Notes: a model not told the origin generated them from the sequence alone. A DNA stretch of 6,298 nucleotides from Bacteroidia bacterium (GCA_018679315.1 JAHHLF010000274.1:1-6298); one strand, 5' to 3'; numbered from the stretch's first letter, positions 1-6,003 are shown. Numbers and translations: made by a program.

Positions 1-291
1 GTAGTCTTCCCTGAAGCCGATCTGAAATTATTCCTCACTGCCGCTCCTGACAAAAGAGCTACACGCAGGTATAAAGAACTTCTGGAAAGAGGGGATGAGG
101 TTACCTTTGAAGAGGTGCTTCAAAATGTAGAATTCCGCGACCATATCGATTCCACCCGAGCAGTTTCTCCGCTAAAAAAAGCTGAAGGGGCCATTGTGAT
201 CGACAATACGGATATGGGGCTGAAAGAACAGTTCGAGAGGGTATTAAATATAGCTAATAGGGTGATCAACCAAAAAAAAAAGGATGCCTGA
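1..291 (+). CDS. cmk: Cytidylate kinase, C-terminal part (5' end outside window)
   Basis: This is the last 96 residues of a (d)CMP kinase, which phosphorylates CMP and dCMP with ATP in the cytoplasm, a step of pyrimidine nucleotide recycling. The reading frame is open from base 1 and ends at TGA 289-291. Visible family motifs are VVFPEADLKLFLTA at the start, the LID-region segment RATRRYKELLERG (about residues 19-31), the substrate-binding block RDHIDSTRAVSPLKKAEGA (about 47-65) and IDNTDMGLKEQ (about 68-78). Bacterial cytidylate kinases usually have about 220-230 residues, so slightly over half of the gene, including the P-loop, lies upstream. The last codons (QKKKDA) are encoded by the A-run and stem of the terminator. 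In many bacteria cmk lies directly before rpsA; here an inverted LysM gene separates them. The assignment rests on remembered family motifs and is strong. Confidence 0.93.
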   Translation, partial: VVFPEADLKLFLTAAPDKRATRRYKELLERGDEVTFEEVLQNVEFRDHIDSTRAVSPLKKAEGAIVIDNTDMGLKEQFERVLNIANRVINQKKKDA

Positions 292-304
292 GCATCCCTT
301 TTTT
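272..304. terminator. Bidirectional intrinsic terminator between convergent cmk and LysM genes
   Basis: A perfect 6-bp stem GGATGC (282-287) / GCATCC (292-297) closes a 4-nt loop, CTGA (288-291). A run of ten A (272-281) lies on the left and six T (299-304) on the right. Read on the minus strand the hairpin is followed by ten U, a textbook Rho-independent terminator for the LysM gene. Read on the plus strand it is followed by CUUUUUU and would end the cmk transcript. The cmk stop codon lies inside the loop. Confidence 0.85.
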
Positions 305-322
305 CAACGTAAGTAAATAAAC

Positions 323-703
323 TTATAGGTTGGGTATCACCAATACTTGTTCCGGATGAATAACATCTGGATTAGAAAGGAGATTTGTATTTGCTTCAAA
401 GATCTTGTTATACTTCATAGCGTCACCATAATAGTGCTTAGCTATTTTGCTTAGCGATTCTCCGCTTCTAACAACGTGCCTGTGATATACAGAATCATCA
501 GCTACCGTAATGTTCGCTTTCAGATCAGATGGGCTTTCACCGCCTACGGCTTTGATTTTATCCCATAGCAGGTCTTTTTCGTATTGCGTATTCGCCTGGC
601 CTTTGATCTTCAAAACGCCATTCTCTTCATTTACGCTACCGTCTTTGATACCCAGCTGTTGACCGAGATCCAATACGGGCTGATACTTCGCTTTTACACT
701 CAT
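323..703 (-). CDS. BON/LysM domain protein, Kbp (YgaU)-like
   Basis: A 126-residue protein. The N-terminal part (about residues 8-68) resembles a divergent BON domain (pattern DGSVNEENGVLKIKGQANT, then a helix and a strand ending ANITV). A LysM domain occupies about residues 75-124 (HVVRSGESLSKIAKHYYGD ... YNKIFEANTNLL ... PDVIHPEQVLVIP). The order and the wording YNKIFEAN...PD.I.P.QVL.IP match E. coli Kbp/YgaU (149 residues), a cytoplasmic potassium-binding protein. No signal peptide or membrane segment is visible, so a cytoplasmic location is likely despite the LysM domain. Potassium binding here is inference. The ATG at 701-703 is the only sensible start and has a candidate promoter upstream. 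The gene converges on cmk and diverges from rpsA, so it is transcribed alone, between its own promoter and terminator. Domain assignment is firm for LysM, moderate for BON. Confidence 0.88.
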   Translation of the reverse strand: MSVKAKYQPVLDLGQQLGIKDGSVNEENGVLKIKGQANTQYEKDLLWDKIKAVGGESPSDLKANITVADDSVYHRHVVRSGESLSKIAKHYYGDAMKYNKIFEANTNLLSNPDVIHPEQVLVIPNL

Positions 704-740
704 GTTTTAAATAAAATTAATGGTTAAAAAATAATGAGCT

Positions 741-773
741 GAAAGATACGAATATTTAAGAAAATTTCGTCAA
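741..773 (-). promoter_or_regulatory. Candidate Bacteroidota-type promoter for the LysM gene
   Basis: On the minus strand, TTG (complement of 771-773) is followed after 22 nt by TATCTTTC (complement of 741-748). This resembles the Bacteroidota housekeeping promoter TTG-N19-21-TAnnTTTG, with one mismatch in the last base of the -7 box and slightly long spacing. It would give a leader of roughly 30 nt before the ATG at 703. The -33 part lies inside the dyad at 770-795. Confidence 0.5.
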
Positions 774-795
774 CTTTCTTGTACGCATAAGTTGA
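770..795. promoter_or_regulatory. 26-bp interrupted dyad, possible operator
   Basis: TCAACTT (770-776) and AAGTTGA (789-795) are perfect 7-bp inverted arms. The midpoint (782.5) coincides exactly with a palindromic GTAC at 781-784. The dyad covers the -33 element of the minus-strand LysM promoter and lies about 24 bp upstream of the rpsA -33 element. A further GTTGA occurs at 803-807. The geometry fits a dimeric regulator, but chance cannot be excluded in an AT-rich spacer and no regulator is identified. Confidence 0.3.
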
Positions 796-818
796 AAACG
801 CAGTTGATTTTGCCAGGG

Positions 819-849
819 TTGTTAAAACAAGGAATAAATTGTACTTTTG
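819..849 (+). promoter_or_regulatory. Strong Bacteroidota-type promoter for rpsA
   Basis: TTG at 819-821, a 20-nt spacer, then TACTTTTG at 842-849 match the Bacteroidota consensus TTG / TAnnTTTG exactly, with ideal spacing. Transcription would start near 854-857, giving a leader of about 110 nt ahead of the rpsA ATG at 965. A strong promoter fits a ribosomal protein gene. Confidence 0.82.
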
Positions 850-854
850 CAGAC

Positions 855-964
855 CTTTTTCACCCATTTTTCAAGAAGGAAAAGGGAAACATAAATGAAG
901 ATAATCACTTCTGTACAATAGGGTTTTTTCTTGATGCGTGCAGAATACAAATGTAAATCAGCAA
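855..964 (+). promoter_or_regulatory. rpsA 5' leader with hairpin and tiny upstream ORFs
   Basis: The predicted leader has three visible elements. First, a hairpin pairs CCC (863-865) with GGG (884-886) and TTTTTC (867-872) with GGAAAA (878-883), with bulged A866, one G-U pair and loop AAGAA; it sequesters the purine-rich GGAAAAGGG. Second, short ORFs occur: MKIITSVQ at 895-921, preceded by that purine tract, and MRAEYKCKSANG at 934-972, whose TGA lies 3 nt beyond the rpsA ATG. Third, a bare start-stop ATGTAA sits at 951-956. In E. coli, S1 represses its own mRNA through a structured leader lacking Shine-Dalgarno; similar control here is inference. The short ORFs may be chance. Confidence 0.4.
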
Positions 965-2809
965 ATGGCTGAAGAAAAAGCAACACCACAGGCAGAGGAG
1001 ACTGCTAATACAGAAACGGTTACTGAACCGAAAAAAGCTGCAGCTCCAAAACAAGACCCCAAGGAATTCCTTAGCAATTTTGATTGGGATAAGTACGAAG
1101 AAGGCATCGAGCGAATCGAGGATAAGAAACTCGAGGAGTTTGAAAAATTAGTAGCCGAAAATTTCGTAGATACAGCCGATGAAGAAGTGGTTACGGGAGT
1201 AGTGACACATTTAACGGAACGCGAAGCTATCATTGATATCAATGCGAAGTCCGAGGGTGTGATCTCCCTGAACGAGTTTAGATATAATCCGGACCTCAAG
1301 TTAGGAGATGAAGTAGAGGTCTTAATAGATATCCGGGAAGACAAAACAGGTCAGCTTGTATTATCACACAGAAAAGCCCGAACCATTATGGCCTGGGAAC
1401 GTGTGAATGATGCACATGACAAAGAAGAAGTGATCACCGGATTTGTAAAATGCCGTACAAAAGGGGGAATGATCGTTGATGTCTTTGGCATCGAAGCTTT
1501 CTTACCAGGTTCTCAAATAGATGTAAAACCTATCCGCGATTACGATCAGTATGTAGGAAAAACGATGGAATTCAAAGTGGTTAAGATCAACCAGGAATTC
1601 AAGAATGTCGTTGTTTCACATAAAGCACTGATCGAAGCAGATATCGAAGAACAGAAAAAAGAGATCATTAGTCAGCTTGAAAAAGGTCAGGTACTGGAAG
1701 GCACAGTTAAGAACATCACTTCGTATGGTGTCTTTATAGACCTTGGAGGTGTTGATGGCTTGGTTCACATTACAGATTTATCCTGGAGCCGTATCAACCA
1801 CCCGAATGAGATCGTAGAGCTGGATCAGAAATTAAATGTAGTGATCCTTGATTTTGACGACAATAAGTCCCGAATTCAATTAGGACTTAAGCAATTAGAG
1901 AAGCACCCATGGGAAGCACTTGGCGAAGAGATCAAAATTGGAGATAAGGTTAAAGGTAGAGTGGTTGTGATCGCAGATTACGGTGCTTTCCTTGAAGTTG
2001 CAGAAGGAGTGGAGGGATTGATACACGTATCTGAGATGTCGTGGTCTACACACCTGCGCTCTGCACAAGATTTTGTGAATGTAGGTGATGAACTGGAAGC
2101 AGTTGTCCTTACCCTCGATAGAGAAGATCGGAAAATGTCCTTAGGTATCAAGCAATTGACTCCAGATCCATGGACGGATATTACGACTAAGTATCCAGTA
2201 GGATCTAAACATAAAGGAATTGTACGAAACTTCACTAATTTTGGTGTCTTTGTAGAATTGGAGGAAGGGATCGATGGTTTGATCTACATTTCTGACCTTA
2301 GCTGGACAAGAAAGATCAAGCATCCTTCAGAATTCGTAACCGTTGGTGATGAGCTTGAGGTAGAAGTGCTGGAATTAGATGTAGATGGCCGTAAGTTAAG
2401 TCTTGGACACAAACAAACTACTGAGAATCCTTGGAACAAGTATGAAAAGGAATTCGGTTTAGGAAGCGTTCATAAGGCCTCTATAACTGAGGTTGTGGAT
2501 AAAGGAGCTATTATCACCTTTAATGAAGATATCACTGCCTTTGTACCACAACGTCATATGGAGAAAGAAGACGGGAAGAAACTCACAAAAGGAGAAGAAG
2601 CCGATTTCAAGATCATTGAATTCAACAAAGATTTCAAGCGTGTGGTAGCAAGCCATACCGCCTTGTTCAGAGAAGAAGAGGAACGCAATGTGCGTACTGC
2701 CCGTAAGAAAGCCGCTGCAGCTGCAGAGGAGGCAAAACCAACATTAGGTGATGCCAACGAGCAGTTACAGGCTTTGAAGGACAAGATGGAAGCTAATAAG
2801 AAGAAATAA
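965..2809 (+). CDS. rpsA: 30S ribosomal protein S1 (bS1)
   Basis: A 614-residue S1 protein, the mRNA-binding ribosomal protein that helps 30S subunits load mRNA. An acidic, A/E/K-rich N-terminal tail (1-70) is followed by six S1 (OB-fold) domains at about 74-137, 155-221, 238-311, 324-397, 410-483 and 497-566. Domains 3-5 are the most canonical, with repeated patterns such as SYGVFIDLGGVDGLVHITDLSW, DYGAFLEVAEGVEGLIHVSEMSW and NFGVFVELEEGIDGLIYISDLSW. Domains 1-2 are divergent, as usual for the uS2-binding part. A charged tail with an alanine run ends in a short likely helix. E. coli S1 has 557 residues; the surplus is in the two tails. I chose ATG 965 because MAEEKATPQ is how I remember flavobacterial S1 starting; an in-frame GTG at 938 would add nine residues but lacks support. 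Transcribed from the 819-849 promoter and closed by the 2829 terminator. Confidence 0.97.
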   Translation: MAEEKATPQAEETANTETVTEPKKAAAPKQDPKEFLSNFDWDKYEEGIERIEDKKLEEFEKLVAENFVDTADEEVVTGVVTHLTEREAIIDINAKSEGVISLNEFRYNPDLKLGDEVEVLIDIREDKTGQLVLSHRKARTIMAWERVNDAHDKEEVITGFVKCRTKGGMIVDVFGIEAFLPGSQIDVKPIRDYDQYVGKTMEFKVVKINQEFKNVVVSHKALIEADIEEQKKEIISQLEKGQVLEGTVKNITSYGVFIDLGGVDGLVHITDLSWSRINHPNEIVELDQKLNVVILDFDDNKSRIQLGLKQLEKHPWEALGEEIKIGDKVKGRVVVIADYGAFLEVAEGVEGLIHVSEMSWSTHLRSAQDFVNVGDELEAVVLTLDREDRKMSLGIKQLTPDPWTDITTKYPVGSKHKGIVRNFTNFGVFVELEEGIDGLIYISDLSWTRKIKHPSEFVTVGDELEVEVLELDVDGRKLSLGHKQTTENPWNKYEKEFGLGSVHKASITEVVDKGAIITFNEDITAFVPQRHMEKEDGKKLTKGEEADFKIIEFNKDFKRVVASHTALFREEEERNVRTARKKAAAAAEEAKPTLGDANEQLQALKDKMEANKKK

Positions 2810-2828
2810 AAAGTGAAAGCAAATCAAG

Positions 2829-2862
2829 AAAAGCCCTGTTCCTTAGATCAGGGCTTTTTTTT
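2829..2862 (+). terminator. Intrinsic terminator after rpsA
   Basis: AGCCCTG (2832-2838) pairs perfectly with CAGGGCT (2849-2855). Flanking A-T pairs (2829-2831 with 2856-2858) extend the stem to about 10 bp, with a 10-nt loop (2839-2848) and eight T (2855-2862). It lies 20 nt after the rpsA stop and upstream of the pyrR -7 box, so it separates rpsA from the pyr operon. Read-through control of pyrR cannot be excluded, but I see no PyrR-type RNA binding loop in it. Confidence 0.88.
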
Positions 2863-2908
2863 GAACCGGCTGGAAAAAAGAATGAAAAGAAGATTAATAA
2901 GAAATATC

Positions 2909-2916
2909 TATTTTTG
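2909..2916 (+). promoter_or_regulatory. -7 box of a probable pyrR operon promoter
   Basis: TATTTTTG fits the Bacteroidota -7 consensus TAnnTTTG exactly and lies 27 nt before the pyrR ATG, just after the rpsA terminator. No TTG is found at the expected -33 position (around 2885-2889, which is A-rich), so the promoter may be weak or need an activator. The leader would be only about 20 nt. Confidence 0.55.
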
Positions 2917-2943
2917 CCTAAACGACACGACGGCGAATTCAAT

Positions 2944-3483
2944 ATGAGCCAAAAAGTACTCCTTACCGCAAAAGAGATCGATATCCTCTTACATAGGCTC
3001 GCGTGTCAATTACTTGAAAATCATCTCGATTTTTCAGATACGGTCCTGATCGGTATTCAGCCGCGTGGAATATTCCTTGCGAATAGACTTACTAAGATTT
3101 TAAGTGAAGAGTATCAGGTAAAAGATATTGCGCTGGGTTCCCTGGACATCACATTTTTCCGTGACGATTTTAGAAGAGGAGAGAAGACCCTTGAAGCGAG
3201 CACAACGGAGATCGATTTCCTTGTAGAAGGAAAACGCGTTGTCTTGATCGATGACGTCTTATATACCGGCCGGAGTATTCGTGCTGCCTTGACGGCGATT
3301 CAAACCTTTGGCAGGCCGAAAGAAATAGAACTGCTGACACTTATTGACAGACGCTTTAGCCGGCATTTGCCAATACAACCTAATTATCGCGGGAGACAAG
3401 TAGATGCGATCAATGAGGAGAAAGTCAAAGTAATGTGGAAAGAGAATGATGGGAAGGACATTATTTACCTTGTAAACACCTGA
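2944..3483 (+). CDS. pyrR: PyrR: uracil phosphoribosyltransferase / pyr regulator family
   Basis: A 179-residue type I phosphoribosyltransferase fold protein. In Bacillus, PyrR binds pyr mRNA with UMP and causes attenuation, and also makes UMP from uracil and PRPP. Visible motifs: VLIGIQPRGIFLANRL (34-49), the flexible-loop region SLDITFFRDDFRR (66-78), the PRPP loop VVLIDDVLYTGRS (99-111) and LIDRRFSRHLPIQPNYRG (133-150), which corresponds to the DRGHRELPI region of Bacillus PyrR. Start at ATG 2944 gives the usual family length (about 180). An in-frame TTG at 2914 would add ten residues, but it overlaps the -7 promoter box. First gene of the operon, with pyrB 3 nt downstream. The leader seems too short for a Bacillus-type attenuator, so any regulation by PyrR must work differently, or the protein acts mainly as an enzyme. 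Confidence 0.93.
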   Translation: MSQKVLLTAKEIDILLHRLACQLLENHLDFSDTVLIGIQPRGIFLANRLTKILSEEYQVKDIALGSLDITFFRDDFRRGEKTLEASTTEIDFLVEGKRVVLIDDVLYTGRSIRAALTAIQTFGRPKEIELLTLIDRRFSRHLPIQPNYRGRQVDAINEEKVKVMWKENDGKDIIYLVNT

Positions 3484-3486
3484 TAG

Positions 3487-4413
3487 ATGAGCGAATTAAG
3501 TGTGAACCATTTATTGGGAATAAAATATCTTACAGAGCAAGATATTGATCTCATTTTTGAAACCGCCGATCACTTCAAGGAAGTCATCAACCGGGCGATC
3601 AAAAAAGTTCCAACGCTCAGGGATATTACCATTGCTAATATCTTCTTTGAAGATAGTACCCGAACCAAGCTATCCTTTGAATTGGCCGAGAAGCGATTAT
3701 CTGCGGATGTTATCAACTTCTCTGCAGGACAATCTTCTGTTAAAAAGGGGGAGACGCTTATTGATACAGTAAATAATATTTTATCCATGAAGGTGGATAT
3801 GGTAGTGATGCGACATCCGAATCCGGGAGCAGGTATCTTTCTGTCCAGGCATGTGAAAGCTGCGATCATTAACGCCGGAGATGGAGCGCATGAACATCCT
3901 ACCCAGGCCCTTTTAGATTCTTTTTCTATACGCGAACGACTAGGCGGGGTGGCTGGTAAGAAAGTAGTTATCGTAGGAGATATTCTGCATTCAAGGGTGG
4001 CACTGTCCAATATTTTCGCCCTGAAATTGCAAGGGGCAGATGTGAAGGTATGCGGGCCTCGTACGTTATTGCCGAAGCATATTGAATCCCTGGGAGTAGG
4101 TGTGGAAACCAACCTGAGAAAGGCTCTCGAGTGGTGTGATGTGGCTAATATGTTGCGCATACAAAATGAGCGTATGGAATTCAGTTATTTTCCGACTACC
4201 AGAGAGTATAGCCAGCAATACGGTATTAATAAAAACCTGCTGGAAAGCCTGGATAAGGAAATAGTGATCATGCATCCCGGTCCAATAAACCGCGGCGTGG
4301 AAATTACCAGTGATGTAGCCGATTCTAATCAATCCATCATCCTGGATCAGGTTGAAAATGGTGTGGCCATTCGCATGGCCGTCATTTATTTGCTGGCATC
4401 AAAGATTAAATAA
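3487..4413 (+). CDS. pyrB: Aspartate carbamoyltransferase catalytic subunit
   Basis: A 308-residue ATCase catalytic chain, which joins carbamoyl phosphate and L-aspartate to form carbamoyl aspartate, the committed step of pyrimidine synthesis in the cytoplasm. Carbamoyl phosphate-binding STRT is at 57-60 within FFEDSTRTKLSFE, and the mobile loop SSVKKGET is at 83-90. MRHPNPGAG (108-116), HEHPTQALLD (135-144), GDILHSRVALSN (164-175), LRIQNERM (223-230) and the aspartate-site segment MHPGPINRGVEI (262-273) follow. HPGPINRGVEI resembles Gram-positive and Pseudomonas enzymes rather than E. coli (HPLPRVDEI), suggesting an enzyme that does not use the E. coli PyrI regulatory subunit; no pyrI is in the window. 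The start ATG follows the pyrR stop directly (TGA TAG ATG), implying translational coupling. Length is normal. Confidence 0.97.
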   Translation: MSELSVNHLLGIKYLTEQDIDLIFETADHFKEVINRAIKKVPTLRDITIANIFFEDSTRTKLSFELAEKRLSADVINFSAGQSSVKKGETLIDTVNNILSMKVDMVVMRHPNPGAGIFLSRHVKAAIINAGDGAHEHPTQALLDSFSIRERLGGVAGKKVVIVGDILHSRVALSNIFALKLQGADVKVCGPRTLLPKHIESLGVGVETNLRKALEWCDVANMLRIQNERMEFSYFPTTREYSQQYGINKNLLESLDKEIVIMHPGPINRGVEITSDVADSNQSIILDQVENGVAIRMAVIYLLASKIK

Positions 4414-4419
4414 AAACCC

Positions 4420-4755
4420 ATGATTCTTGACAAGGACGGAAATACGACAATCGTATTCCAGGAGACCACATCAATTACTGAATTCATTCAGAATCTTACC
4501 GAAGCATACCCGGGCATAGAGAAGGACCATATCATTGTGAACCTTTTTTCATTTAAAAAACTAGATACCAATGATATTCTTGAATTCCTTGAATTGTCTA
4601 ACCGGCACAGGGCAATGAAGAAGTCCTTTGTCCTGGTATCTAAAAAGATCAGCTATGAAGACGTCCCCGAGGAAATGAGCCTTGTACCTTCCATTCAGGA
4701 AGCAAAAGATATGATAGAAATGGAAGAAATTGAACGCGATCTGGACCTGTCATGA
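4420..4755 (+). CDS. STAS-like (anti-sigma factor antagonist-like) protein of unknown function
   Basis: A 111-residue soluble protein, possibly a divergent STAS domain. The order of likely secondary structure fits: strand TTIVFQ (9-14), helix SITEFIQNLTEAY (18-30), strand HIIVNLF (37-43), helix NDILEFLELSNRHRAMK (51-67), strand SFVLVSKK (69-76), then VPSIQEAKDMIEMEEIERDL (89-108), resembling the FPTLEEA C-terminal helix of STAS proteins. In SpoIIAA-type antagonists a phosphorylated Ser lies in a D-S-S-G motif before the second helix; here the matching place reads KLDTND, so Thr50 could be a phosphosite. No signal peptide or membrane segment. It starts 6 nt after pyrB and overlaps the DUF3291 gene by 4 nt (ATGA), so the two are probably translated together. 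I recall a similar small gene ahead of rnz in related genomes, but its function is not known to me. Confidence 0.7.
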   Translation: MILDKDGNTTIVFQETTSITEFIQNLTEAYPGIEKDHIIVNLFSFKKLDTNDILEFLELSNRHRAMKKSFVLVSKKISYEDVPEEMSLVPSIQEAKDMIEMEEIERDLDLS

Positions 4756-5210
4756 GCTTAAATCTGGCGCAGCTGAACCTGGCGAAAATGAAAATGCCCA
4801 TAGACCATCCGGATATGTCAGACTTTGTCAACAACCTAGAGAATATCAATGCCCTGGCCGATCATAGTGCAGGTTTTATCTGGCGATATGATGAAGAAGA
4901 TAACACAGAGGCTGTCAGCGTGTTTGGGCCCAATATGCTGATAAATATTTCAGTGTGGGAGCGGATAGAAGACCTGATAGATTTCACTTATAAAAGTCCG
5001 CATTTAGCCATTTATAAAAGAAAGAAAGAGTGGTTTGCCAAGATGGATACCCCGCATATTGTGTGTTGGTATGTGGAAGCGGGAAAGATCCCGAGCCTGG
5101 AAGAGGCTAAAACACGGATGATCTACCTCCAATCCCACGGAGAAACTCCCTTTGCCTTCACCTTCAAAAAACAGTTTAGTAGGGAGGAAGCCCAGGCATT
5201 TCAACACTAG
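4752..5210 (+). CDS. DUF3291 domain protein
   Basis: A 152-residue protein matching the DUF3291 pattern throughout: LAQLNLAKMKMPIDHPDMSDFVNNLENINALADHSAGFIWRY (about 5-46), NISVWERIEDLIDFTYKSPHLAIYKRKKEWF (65-95) and HIVCWYVEAGKIPSLEEAKTRMIYLQSHGETPFAFTF (102-138). Related domains are thought to have a dimeric alpha/beta-barrel (ABM-like) fold, and conserved H, W and F residues could line a pocket, but no reaction is established. It is soluble, without a signal peptide. The ATG overlaps the stop of the STAS-like gene (ATGA), and the stop lies 1 nt before an ATG that could start rnz, so it sits in a translationally coupled row. The position suggests co-expression with pyrimidine and RNA processing genes, not a proven link. 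Confidence 0.88.
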   Translation: MSLNLAQLNLAKMKMPIDHPDMSDFVNNLENINALADHSAGFIWRYDEEDNTEAVSVFGPNMLINISVWERIEDLIDFTYKSPHLAIYKRKKEWFAKMDTPHIVCWYVEAGKIPSLEEAKTRMIYLQSHGETPFAFTFKKQFSREEAQAFQH

Positions 5211-5223
5211 TATGAACAATTCC

Positions 5224-6003
5224 ATGAAACTATATATCCTTGGATGTTATGCGGCAACACCACGTAGTGATACCCAACCTACGGCCCAGGTCCTGGAATG
5301 CAGAAATCAACTTTTTCTTATTGATTGTGCCGAAGGTACACAAGTGCAGCTAAGACGAAATAAGATCAAATTTTCACGGATAGACCATATATTTATTTCG
5401 CATTTACACGGGGACCACTTTTTTGGCCTCCCCGGACTACTAGCTACCTTCCGTTTACTGGGTCGGGAAAAAGACATCCATATATACGGACCGGAAGGAC
5501 TCAAGGAGGCGATAACAGGCATGCTTAGTTTGGGAGAATCGGAGGTCGGCTATCCTATCAATTTCCATGTGCTGAAGAAGACCGAATCTGTTCGGATCTT
5601 TGAAAATGAAAAGCTAACTGTAGAGACAATACCGCTATCTCACAGAGTGTATACCAATGGGTTCTTGTTTACTGAGAAACCTAAGGATCTTGGCTTAAAT
5701 GTGGAGGTCGCCAAGAAATACGGAATTGATCCCTCTCAATACCGAAATATTAAAAAAGGAAAAGATGTGATTTTGGATGACGGCCGACGCATTCCGAATT
5801 CAGAATTGACCTTCCCGCCGCAAAAAGTCAAGAGTTATGCCTTTTGTTGTGATACCTCATATGATACTAAGATCATCCCCTTAATTACAGGAACCGATGT
5901 CATGTACCACGATGCCACTTTTCTTGACAACGAAAAACACCTGGCCGAAAAGACGGGCCATTCCACTGCAAGAGAAGCGGCCATGATCGCCAGGGAATCA
6001 TAA
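5224..6003 (+). CDS. rnz: Ribonuclease Z, reading frame cut short by in-frame TAA
   Basis: RNase Z, a metallo-beta-lactamase-fold endonuclease that trims the 3' end of tRNA precursors, acting as a zinc-dependent dimer in the cytoplasm. From ATG 5224: MKLYILGCYAATP (1-13), DCAEGTQ (34-40, usually DCGEGTQ), metal motif HLHGDH (60-65), PLSHR with ligand His140 (137-141), FCCDT with Asp210 (207-211), HDATF (229-233) and GHST (245-248). The open frame stops at TAA 6001-6003 after 259 residues, while the family usually has about 300. The missing last metal ligand (GHFSTRY) is encoded in the same frame just beyond the stop (see 6004-6129). As it stands the product should be inactive. ATG 5224 matches the usual MKLxILG start; ATG 5212, 1 nt after the DUF3291 stop, would add MNNS and is a real alternative. 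TTG 5152 is unlikely. Confidence 0.88.
   Translation: MKLYILGCYAATPRSDTQPTAQVLECRNQLFLIDCAEGTQVQLRRNKIKFSRIDHIFISHLHGDHFFGLPGLLATFRLLGREKDIHIYGPEGLKEAITGMLSLGESEVGYPINFHVLKKTESVRIFENEKLTVETIPLSHRVYTNGFLFTEKPKDLGLNVEVAKKYGIDPSQYRNIKKGKDVILDDGRRIPNSELTFPPQKVKSYAFCCDTSYDTKIIPLITGTDVMYHDATFLDNEKHLAEKTGHSTAREAAMIARES

Noticed and set aside
938..964. GTG start giving S1 nine more residues (MQNTNVNQQ).
   Set aside because: Flavobacterial S1 proteins as I recall them start MAEEKATPQ; the ATG at 965 fits and the extension shows no domain.
1060..1071. 12-bp palindrome AAGGAATTCCTT in rpsA, one of several GAATTC sites in the window.
   Set aside because: It encodes ordinary residues of the S1 N-terminus; GAATTC is a common outcome of Glu-Phe codons here.
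1679..2420. Apparent repeats within rpsA.
   Set aside because: They are the tandem S1 domains 3-5, similar at the protein level and diverged in DNA, not a DNA repeat or mobile element.
2914..2943. TTG start for pyrR adding ten residues.
   Set aside because: The TTG is part of the -7 promoter box and would lie upstream of the transcription start; ATG 2944 gives the usual length of 179.
3570..4160. A 196-codon open frame on the minus strand inside pyrB.
   Set aside because: It lies wholly antisense to a well-conserved gene, its protein looks like no domain I know, and no promoter is seen. It is a shadow of pyrB codon usage.
5152..5211. TTG start for rnz deep inside the DUF3291 gene.
   Set aside because: It adds 24 residues ahead of the conserved first strand MKLYILG that no family member needs; ATG 5224 or 5212 is better.
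6001..6003. TAA as a reassigned sense codon.
   Set aside because: rpsA, pyrB and the LysM gene all end in TAA at their expected lengths, so TAA works as a normal stop in this genome.
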